The notes beneath the pieces are model-generated. The model worked only from the letters and a program-made list of their open reading frames with translations, was not told where the DNA came from and did no database searches. The translations under genes were made by a program, and so were the position numbers. A stretch of DNA of 64,000 nt from Comamonadaceae bacterium (GTDB lineage: Bacteria; Pseudomonadota; Gammaproteobacteria; Burkholderiales; Burkholderiaceae_C). Of the stretch, positions 56,674-63,034 are shown in pieces; positions within the stretch are counted from its first letter, which is position 1, and each line of letters starts with the position of its first letter. The stretch is taken from NCBI GenBank assembly GCA_027486255.1, contig JAIXPL010000049.1, positions 1 through 64,000 of the forward strand. Direction: 5' to 3'.

Positions 56674-57747
56674 TCAGGCGGGCACAGCCGCCAGGCGCTC
56701 GACCAGGGGCCAGGCCAGGGGGGTGCCGCGGGCAATGGGAGCGCGGGCACGGCAGTCGCCCGCCACCAGTTCGGGAAGGTGGCGCGGATGCAGGCCCAGG
56801 CCGGGGCGGATGGAGCGCACGTTGTGCGCCGTCAGCAATTCACCGGCGGCAATGTCGCGCACGGCGTACAGCGAGCGACGGAACTCACGACCGCCCTGCT
56901 CGCTGGGTTTGAGGTCGTAGCGCACGCGGCCCAGGGCCTGATGGGCATGGCGGCAGCCTTCAACCAGGCGCGAGAACTCCTCGGGCTCCAGCGAAAAGGC
57001 GCTGTCCACACCGCCATCGGCGCGGCGCAGGGTGAAATGTTTTTCTACGATGGCTGCGCCCAGGGCCACAGCGGCCACCGGCACGTCGGTGCCGGGGGTG
57101 TGGTCCGAAATGCCCACGGGCACGCGCCAGCGGCGGGCCATGTCGACCATGGTCATGAGGTTCACCTCCTCGATGGGGGTGGGGTAGCCGCTGATGCAGT
57201 ACAGCAAGGCCGCACCACCTCGGGCACCGGCCACCGCATCCAGGGCTTCCTCGATCTCGGCCTCATCGGCCAGACCCGTGGAGATGATCAGCGGTTTACC
57301 GGTGGCGGCGGCGCGTCGGATGAGGTTGACGTCAATCATCTCGAAGGAGGCAATCTTGTAGGCCGGGCAGCCCAGGTCTTCCAGCAGGTCGATGGCGGTC
57401 TCGTCAAAGGGCGAGCTGAACAGGGTCACGCTCCGTTCGCGGGCCTTGTCGAACATGGCGCGGTGCCATTCCCAGGGCGTGTGCGCTTCTTCGTACAGGT
57501 TGTAGAGCGTGCGGCCGGACCACAGGCCTCCGCCGATGCGGAACTCCGGCCCGTCGTGGTCAATGGTGATGGTGTCGGCCCGGTAGGTCTGCAGCTTGAT
57601 GGCCTGCACGCCACAGTCGGCGGCAGCGTCAATCATTTCGAGCGCGCGTTCCAGACGCCCCTGGTGGTTGCCGGACAACTCGGCAATCACATAGGGGGCA
57701 TGGCCCTGCCCGATGGCGATGCCGTTGATGTGGAAGGTGTGGTTCAT
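56674..57747 (-). CDS. pseI: Pseudaminic acid synthase PseI (NeuB family)
   Basis: 357 residues from the ATG at 57747, which AAGGAG precedes and which overlaps the Rieske stop (ATGA). The NeuB barrel (YVIAELSGNHQGRLERALEM, KLQTYRADTIT, SSPFDETAIDLLEDLGCPAY, ISTGLADEAEIEEAL) and the C-terminal SAF antifreeze-like domain (RRSLYAVRDIAAGELLTAHN) are complete. The enzyme condenses PEP with the 6-deoxy-2,4-diacylamino-altrose from PseG. The set with PseG and PseH-like argues for pseudaminic rather than sialic or legionaminic acid. Confidence 0.9.
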   Translation of the reverse strand: MNHTFHINGIAIGQGHAPYVIAELSGNHQGRLERALEMIDAAADCGVQAIKLQTYRADTITIDHDGPEFRIGGGLWSGRTLYNLYEEAHTPWEWHRAMFDKARERSVTLFSSPFDETAIDLLEDLGCPAYKIASFEMIDVNLIRRAAATGKPLIISTGLADEAEIEEALDAVAGARGGAALLYCISGYPTPIEEVNLMTMVDMARRWRVPVGISDHTPGTDVPVAAVALGAAIVEKHFTLRRADGGVDSAFSLEPEEFSRLVEGCRHAHQALGRVRYDLKPSEQGGREFRRSLYAVRDIAAGELLTAHNVRSIRPGLGLHPRHLPELVAGDCRARAPIARGTPLAWPLVERLAAVPA

Positions 57748-58862
57748 ACGAACTCCTTGTGGCTGAAATCGCGCTCCAGCGCCTGGTGAAACACCTGGAT
57801 GCGCCCTTCGCACACGCCGATCACCGCCGGGGTGTCCACGTGCGCCATGTTCTGCTGGCACTGCTCGGAAACCACGCGGTCTTCGTCCAGCACCTGGTCA
57901 TTGAAATCGACCACCGAATCCAAAATGGCCTGCTGCTGGGCAGGGCTGATGGCCACCGCCGCTCCGGTACCAGCTACCCATAGGCGGTAGTTCAGCTCGC
58001 AGTGACCGGCATCTACCGGGTCATAGGTCTGCACCGACATCAGGGTGCCATTGGTCACGCCAATGGCCAGGTTGGGATAGATGAAGTAATGGTTGTACTC
58101 GTCCAGTTGTTCACTCTGCACAAGGCCTAGCAGACCTCGCACGCGCTTCCACCACTTCTTGGCCTCGGGCGACAAATCGGAGTGGCCAGTGGAATGCAGG
58201 GCGTCGGCCTCGCAGTCCCAGCGGGCGAGCGTGAATTTCTTGAAGGTGTCTGGATGAACCTGGGCCACGTGGTAGATCTCCAGCACGCTTTCCACCCCGA
58301 TCTTCCAGTTGGTCTTCCAGGGCATCTTGCGACTGGCCAGGGGCTGGGTCATGAGCTGTGACAGGTGTTCCAGCACATCCCACTGAGCGCCCAGGAACTC
58401 CCTGAGACTGGGACCTTCCGAGGCTACACGCACGAACAGGAAATTGCCGCAAGCCTCCAGCGCATAGCGCTTGAGGCGGTGCGGCCCCGCACTCTCGGCA
58501 TGGATCTGAAAGGACCGGGCGTTGTCCGGAATGCCGGCCGGGGCACCCGAGGCGTCGTAGGTCCAGCCGTGGTAAGGGCAGATCAGCTTTCGGTTGCCGC
58601 ACTCTTGAGTCTGCAGGGTGGCGCGGCGGTGGGCACAGACATTCAAGAAGGCCCCCAACTCGCCAGCAAAGTTCTGTACCACCACGGGCAGGCCGCCCAC
58701 GCTGAGGGTCACAAAGTCATTGGGCTGGGCCAAGGCTGATTTAAAGCCTGCAAACACCCAGTGCCGGCGAAAGACCTCACGCATCTCTTGCTCAAAATGA
58801 GCCTGGCTGGTGTAGGCGCTGGGCGCCAGACCGTCGCGTCGAGAAGGGGTGATGCCCATCAT
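57744..58862 (-). CDS. Rieske [2Fe-2S] oxygenase, alpha-subunit type
   Basis: 372 residues. The Rieske cluster ligands are in NVCAHRRATLQTQ and LICPYHGWTYD. The mononuclear iron site is NWKIGVESVLEIYHVAQVHP with two His, and a later acidic residue in LDEDRVVSEQCQQ completes the facial triad. No ferredoxin or reductase gene is nearby, so electrons must come from elsewhere. It overlaps both pseG and pseI (ATGA at each end), so it belongs to the same transcript. It might hydroxylate the acyl group or the sugar. I know of no described pse pathway with this step. Confidence 0.92.
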   Translation of the reverse strand: MMGITPSRRDGLAPSAYTSQAHFEQEMREVFRRHWVFAGFKSALAQPNDFVTLSVGGLPVVVQNFAGELGAFLNVCAHRRATLQTQECGNRKLICPYHGWTYDASGAPAGIPDNARSFQIHAESAGPHRLKRYALEACGNFLFVRVASEGPSLREFLGAQWDVLEHLSQLMTQPLASRKMPWKTNWKIGVESVLEIYHVAQVHPDTFKKFTLARWDCEADALHSTGHSDLSPEAKKWWKRVRGLLGLVQSEQLDEYNHYFIYPNLAIGVTNGTLMSVQTYDPVDAGHCELNYRLWVAGTGAAVAISPAQQQAILDSVVDFNDQVLDEDRVVSEQCQQNMAHVDTPAVIGVCEGRIQVFHQALERDFSHKEFV

Positions 58863-59911
58863 GACGCCTGTCCTTCCAGCACGGGGGCGGCGAGGACGCG
58901 AGCCTGGAGCTCGCCGGCCACGCGCTGAGCTCCCAGGCCGTCGACCGTGGCTCTGGCCAGCTGAGACAAAGCCTGCAACTGCACCGGAGACTGCCACAGG
59001 TCCTGGGCAGCCTCCGCCAGGCGCTGGGCCAGGGCAGAAGCCGTGCCTGTCGCTGGGCGACCATCCACCCTGCGGCACCAAGCCAGCTGAGGATGAGGCA
59101 GCAACCAGGCGCCCTGCTCCGCCCCGGTGACGGCAGCCACCGCCGGCGTGGCACTGGCGGCCAACTCGCCCAGGATGCCGCCCACCTGCGTGAGGGCCAG
59201 GCGCGCGCGGAGCATGAGGCCGGCCAGATGGGGCAGGCGGTGGTGAAGATAGACGCGGGGATGCGCGGGTACATGCGCCTCGCGCTGGGTGGGCAAGACC
59301 ACATCCAGTTCTACACCGGCGGGCAGGCATGCCAGCAAGGCTTGTGTGGTGGGCTCGGTCAAGCCCAGGGGGTCGGCGCCGCCAAAACTCAGCAGCACCC
59401 GCTCGTCGCGCTGGTGCCAGGCCAGAGGGGGGGCGACAAAGGTCGGGCCCACCAGGGCATAGGCGGGCCCCAGCAGGGCCTGCGCATGGGGAGCGCGCAA
59501 GGCATAAGTGGCAGCTTGCGCCAAGGGAGAAGGATTGATGACGACATCGGCCCCGTCCAGCCACTGGCCGCGCTCATCGTCCAGGAACACGAGATCCTGG
59601 CCCGGGCGCCGCAGCGCACGGCGCCAGTGCTCGGGAAAGAGATAGCTGTCGATCACCAGCACATCGGCGCGCTCCAGCGGCTCCCAGGACAGCAAATCGG
59701 CCAGTTCGGGAGGATGGACCAGCAACTCGCACCCCTCAGGGGCCAGAAACCTGGGCAACTCCTGCGTGGCCAGGGCCACCTGCATCCCTTGCGCCGCAAG
59801 CGCATGCGCCAGCGACAGGCAGCGAGCCACATGGCCCAGGCCTGTGCCGACGGCATGGTCCGCCAGGATCAGGACCCTGGTGGCCGGCGCGAGTGCGGGA
59901 GCGAAATACAT
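58859..59911 (-). CDS. pseG: PseG-like UDP-sugar hydrolase
   Basis: 350 residues from the ATG at 59911; a TTG at 59947 is in frame but lies almost at the predicted transcription start. The GT-B fold and PseG pattern are visible: ADHAVGTGLGHVARCLSLAH with the catalytic-His GxGHxxR, VLVIDSYLFPEHW, ADVVINPSP, VLLSFGGADPLGLT and TQVGGILGELAASATPAVAA. It releases the altrose derivative from UDP for PseI. First gene of the operon. Confidence 0.85.
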   Translation of the reverse strand: MYFAPALAPATRVLILADHAVGTGLGHVARCLSLAHALAAQGMQVALATQELPRFLAPEGCELLVHPPELADLLSWEPLERADVLVIDSYLFPEHWRRALRRPGQDLVFLDDERGQWLDGADVVINPSPLAQAATYALRAPHAQALLGPAYALVGPTFVAPPLAWHQRDERVLLSFGGADPLGLTEPTTQALLACLPAGVELDVVLPTQREAHVPAHPRVYLHHRLPHLAGLMLRARLALTQVGGILGELAASATPAVAAVTGAEQGAWLLPHPQLAWCRRVDGRPATGTASALAQRLAEAAQDLWQSPVQLQALSQLARATVDGLGAQRVAGELQARVLAAPVLEGQAS

Positions 59912-59962
59912 GAGAAATGTCCGGAATTCGACAGGTTCAGAGCGCAATGGAAGTGGTCTTAA

Positions 59963-59977
59963 GCAGGACTTATGCCA
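59963..59977 (-). promoter_or_regulatory. Sigma54-type promoter of the pseG operon (candidate)
   Basis: Minus strand TGGCAT-AAGTC-CTGC keeps the invariant GG and GC ten bases apart and differs from the consensus at two positions. It lies 52 bases before the pseG ATG. Confidence 0.55.
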
Positions 59978-60110
59978 CCCAGCTATTTAAGGAGTGCCTG
60001 GAGGATGGCTTGGGGATCCAAGCCTCTTTCAGCCCTGGGGGGAGAGGAACAAGGGGTCTGGCACGCATTCTGCGCACAAGCCAACACGGGCCATTGCGAG
60101 CTGTCGAAAA

Positions 60111-60279
60111 ATGGACATGCGCGTCAAACCCCACACAGATATCTGCGACCAATCCATCCTGATCACGGGAGGGACAGGCTCGTTCGGACGAGCCTTCGTT
60201 CGCAACGTGCTGGACAACTGCCCCCGCATCAAGCGACTGGTGGTCTTCAGCTGGGAAGAGCTTAAGCAGTATGAAGTGG
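60111..60279 (+). pseudogene. pseB: N-terminal fragment of pseB (UDP-GlcNAc 4,6-dehydratase)
   Basis: After a non-family lead, the frame encodes SILITGGTGSFGRAFVRNVL and IKRLVVFSWEELKQYEV, the start of PseB-type inverting dehydratases (family pattern GGTGSFG and FSRDELKQ). Homology stops abruptly at about 60279 where another gene fragment begins. The remaining roughly 270 residues, including the catalytic site, are gone. Confidence 0.75.
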
Positions 60280-60282
60280 TTC

Positions 60283-60693
60283 CTTGGCGCGCGCCTGGTG
60301 ATCTGCGGCCGTAACCAGGAAAGGCTACAGGCCGTGCACGCCGAACTACGCGGTGCGGACCATGTGATGCAGGAGTGCGACTTCGCGCAATCCGAAGGCA
60401 TAGCCCCCTGGCTAAAGGCGGTATGCAAGGAAGTAAGTGCGCTCAAAGGCCCAACGTACTGCGCGGCCGTGCAGGCAACACGACCCATCCAGGCCATCAA
60501 CACGCAGCTAGTCGACCCGGCGCCCTTACAAAACCTGCGTGCTGCCGTCGAATTGGCGCGGCCGTTGAGGCTCTAGCCTGCCATGGGCCCGGTGCCTCGC
60601 GGGTACATGCATCTTCATCGGCGGCCCCTAAATACTGCCCCCGACAGCGTGGTCTGCACGGCCAGCAAGAGGGGCATCGTCTCGGCTGTCTAA
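60283..60693 (+). pseudogene. Decayed SDR gene fused to the pseB fragment
   Basis: LGARLVICGRNQERLQAV, GIAPWLKAVCKEV and LKGPTYCAAVQATRPIQAIN align with residues about 37-115 of the intact SDR at 55608-56381. Further on, CIFIGGP (60609) and VVCTASKRGIVSAV (60649) in other frames match that protein's FVSSIAG and VVYAASKGGLMSAV, with the catalytic Tyr changed to Cys. Frameshifts and a stop at 60691 confirm decay. Bases 60694-60922 hold nothing I can identify. Confidence 0.75.
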
Positions 60694-60922
60694 AGCCTGG
60701 GCAGAGGTCGCCCAGCGTTTGCTTTGTCAGTTTTGGATAACGGAAGACCTAATTGCAGGTATTGCAACACCACAGTTTCCCCCGGACGAAACCGCTCCAG
60801 TTGGCAGTCTTCGAACGAATTAATCCCGAGAATCAGACGGGGAGCCCGTGAATCACCGTTGCAGCTCTAGAAAGCGCATCGCTACGAATTGCTGAGTCTG
60901 ATCTTGGTACGCTCATGACTGA

Positions 60923-61642
60923 TCATGAGGTGTGGTAGCTTAAAAGGTCTTCTGCTGAATCGACCTCCCCCCATTCGCTCGTAGAAGGCACTGCAGCAAT
61001 TGGGACTTGCCCCGCATCGATAATCTTTTGCAGAGTGCCAGTCATGTGCATCTTGTCGCATTGATCGGATGTCAGCTCCGAGCGAATTCGCAGCACCTCC
61101 CTCCATCCTTCAGGGGTAAAGCGCAACAAGCCCATGTATTGTCCCTGCACCTCATCCACGGAAGTTGGTTTATTGCCAATCTCGGCCAAGGTGTGTTCAG
61201 GCGTGAGACGGAAGGTTTCAGCATCCAGGAGCGGATCGCCAAAGCGCCGTGTCCACAATTCCAGCCAGTTTGGATCGTAGGTCACCGCCAGGGATGCCGC
61301 GGAAGTCATGAGCGACTGAACGGCCATCGGACTGTAGAAAATATCTGAGTAGCTAACGATGCAGGGCTCCGCTTGCAGCCAATCTTGGGCACAGACCAGC
61401 GACGAGACCATATTGGTTTCAGCCCAGCGCGCGTTATGGAATTCGACTAGCCCGCGACTGGCCAACAGTTCTCGCTTATAGCCGGTAACAATGGCAATGT
61501 CCGCAATACCGGCTGCACGCAGCGCTTCCAGTTGCCGATCGAGCAGCGCCTTGCCGCGAAGTTCAACGAGACACTTGGGTTGCTCATCGGTCAGGTTTTT
61601 CATTCGACTGCCGCGTCCGGCGGCAAGAATGATGGCTTTCAT
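60923..61642 (-). CDS. Nucleotidyltransferase, Cj1416-like (CTP:phosphoglutamine cytidylyltransferase candidate)
   Basis: 239 residues. The GT-A nucleotidyltransferase N-terminus IILAAGRGSRMKNLTDEQPK with the Lys in KCLVELRGKALL is complete. The metal site is SYSDIFYSP, and WGEVDSAEDLLSY is near the end. Relatives include LicC-type phosphocholine cytidylyltransferases and C. jejuni Cj1416, which makes CDP-L-glutamine from CTP and L-glutamine phosphate. The neighbours favour the latter. Its ATG overlaps the cysQ-like stop by 4 bases. Last gene of the operon. Confidence 0.75.
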   Translation of the reverse strand: MKAIILAAGRGSRMKNLTDEQPKCLVELRGKALLDRQLEALRAAGIADIAIVTGYKRELLASRGLVEFHNARWAETNMVSSLVCAQDWLQAEPCIVSYSDIFYSPMAVQSLMTSAASLAVTYDPNWLELWTRRFGDPLLDAETFRLTPEHTLAEIGNKPTSVDEVQGQYMGLLRFTPEGWREVLRIRSELTSDQCDKMHMTGTLQKIIDAGQVPIAAVPSTSEWGEVDSAEDLLSYHTS

Positions 61643-62424
61643 AACAACTCGCTCTCGTACTCTAGCAATTTGAATTCTTCTCGGCGATAGGGGGCGCGCA
61701 AAGCCAGCAGTCGGGGGTTCCGGCGCCTTGGCTTACCGTACGTCAAAGCCTCGCCTGAGTGCCAATCTAGCACTCGGCCACCAGCAGCTTCTAGCACAGC
61801 CTGCCCAGCCGCTGTATCCCACTCGGAGCTACCCACCAGACGCGGGAACACATCCACCTCTCCAGCAGCCAGCAAGCCGTATTTCAGCGCCGAGCCAACC
61901 GCTACACGCTCGGTGATTCCGTTCCGGTTAGCAAAAACGTCCACATCCGGGTGATCATGAAATCGGCTGGCCGCCATCCGGAGCGAATCAGATCGCTCAT
62001 ACGCAGACAGCGCCGTCTCACCCCCCTCACGAATTCGCCAAGCACCCATGCCCCTAGCTCCCCAGTAGAGCGAATCTATCGCGGGGGCAAACACCACGCC
62101 GAGCACAGGGCGACCTTGATCCACCAGTGCAATATTCACGGTGAATTCTCCATTTCCAGCCAGAAAGTCCTTTGTGCCATCCAGCGGATCAACCAGCCAG
62201 TAGCGCTCGGCAGCAAGGCATAGATCTTCGCCTTCTTCGGAGACAACGACCAGTCCGCTGCTTGTCAAACGGTCAGTAATCACTCGATGTGCCGCCTGAT
62301 CGGCGAGAGTCAAGGGTGAGCCGTCCTGCTTGAACTGCACAGACAACGTCTGCGGGTAATAGCTCATGATGGCAAGACCAGCCACACGCGCTGCCTCAAG
62401 GGCGAGTTCTAGCCTCTTATCCAC
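61639..62424 (-). CDS. cysQ: CysQ/inositol-monophosphatase family phosphatase
   Basis: 261 residues from a GTG at 62424 that overlaps the amidotransferase stop by 8 bases; the longer open frame to 62556 lies inside that gene. Metal-site motifs are VVSEEGED, WLVDPLDGTKDF and SSEWDTAAGQAVLEAAGG, which is CysQ-like. CysQ removes the 3'-phosphate of adenosine 3',5'-bisphosphate. In this operon it might clear a cytidine 3',5'-bisphosphate by-product, which is an inference from the Campylobacter pathway where the carrier is 3'-phosphorylated. Confidence 0.85.
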   Translation of the reverse strand: MDKRLELALEAARVAGLAIMSYYPQTLSVQFKQDGSPLTLADQAAHRVITDRLTSSGLVVVSEEGEDLCLAAERYWLVDPLDGTKDFLAGNGEFTVNIALVDQGRPVLGVVFAPAIDSLYWGARGMGAWRIREGGETALSAYERSDSLRMAASRFHDHPDVDVFANRNGITERVAVGSALKYGLLAAGEVDVFPRLVGSSEWDTAAGQAVLEAAGGRVLDWHSGEALTYGKPRRRNPRLLALRAPYRREEFKLLEYESELL

Positions 62425-63034
62425 CGAACAGCGCTTTAATTCTTCGTAGATCGCGAGAGACAAAGTTTTCTTCGCGCTCCGGGTGCCACATCCACCCTTC
62501 CCAGGGCAGAGACTGATGGCGAATAGCTTCAATCTCGCCATCCTCACTTCTGGCAACTACTTCAAAGCCTACCGGGCAATTGACTAAAGAGAAGCCGTGA
62601 TAGCTGTTGACCTCGCCGGTAATTTCTCCATTGAGACGATGCCGAGTTCTGACATGCCCTTGAACGGAACATAGGTCTACCCCCACCCTGTGAGCCATCA
62701 TCTGCATCCCACGGCAGATACCCAGAAGGGGCCTCTCATAATGGCTGGCATGGTCAAGCAGACGTTCCTCGGTCAAATCCCTCTCGCGAAACTGCCCAAT
62801 GTCATTTCCACCCGAAAGTACAAAGGCCTGTGGTTTAACGGCAGCAAGCCAAGCGTCCAACATTTCTAGATCGGACCGGCCATCAGGCAAGTCCTTGCAC
62901 AGCCCGTTGGGTACTGGCACAGGGACAAATCCAGCTACCAGCAATAAGGTGATCAAGCGCTGATCCAAAGCATCCCGGGTTTCATTGCGTTCAGCAAAAG
63001 TATCCACCCGCTGACTAACGGCAACCACCTTCAT
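62417..63034 (-). CDS. Class I glutamine amidotransferase-like hydrolase, Cj1417-like
   Basis: 205 residues from the ATG at 63034 (MKVVAVSQRVDTFAERNETR), which overlaps the kinase stop by 4 bases. Nucleophile Cys in LLGICRGMQMMAHR, oxyanion strand in FVLSGGNDIGQF, catalytic His and Glu in MWHPERE. Family C26 includes gamma-Glu-GABA hydrolase and C. jejuni Cj1417, which hydrolyses CDP-L-glutamine to glutamate and cytidine diphosphoramidate. The flanking genes point to the Cj1417 role. Confidence 0.8.
   Translation of the reverse strand: MKVVAVSQRVDTFAERNETRDALDQRLITLLLVAGFVPVPVPNGLCKDLPDGRSDLEMLDAWLAAVKPQAFVLSGGNDIGQFRERDLTEERLLDHASHYERPLLGICRGMQMMAHRVGVDLCSVQGHVRTRHRLNGEITGEVNSYHGFSLVNCPVGFEVVARSEDGEIEAIRHQSLPWEGWMWHPEREENFVSRDLRRIKALFGG

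Noticed and set aside
58863..59564. Upstream extension of the Rieske gene
   Set aside because: The extra 234 codons lie inside pseG in another frame and are Arg/Pro/Ser-rich. The family start is at 58862.
60720..60860. Minus-strand stretch reading RLILGINSFEDCQLERFRPG
   Set aside because: An open stretch inside the decayed region with no start codon context and no family I recognise.
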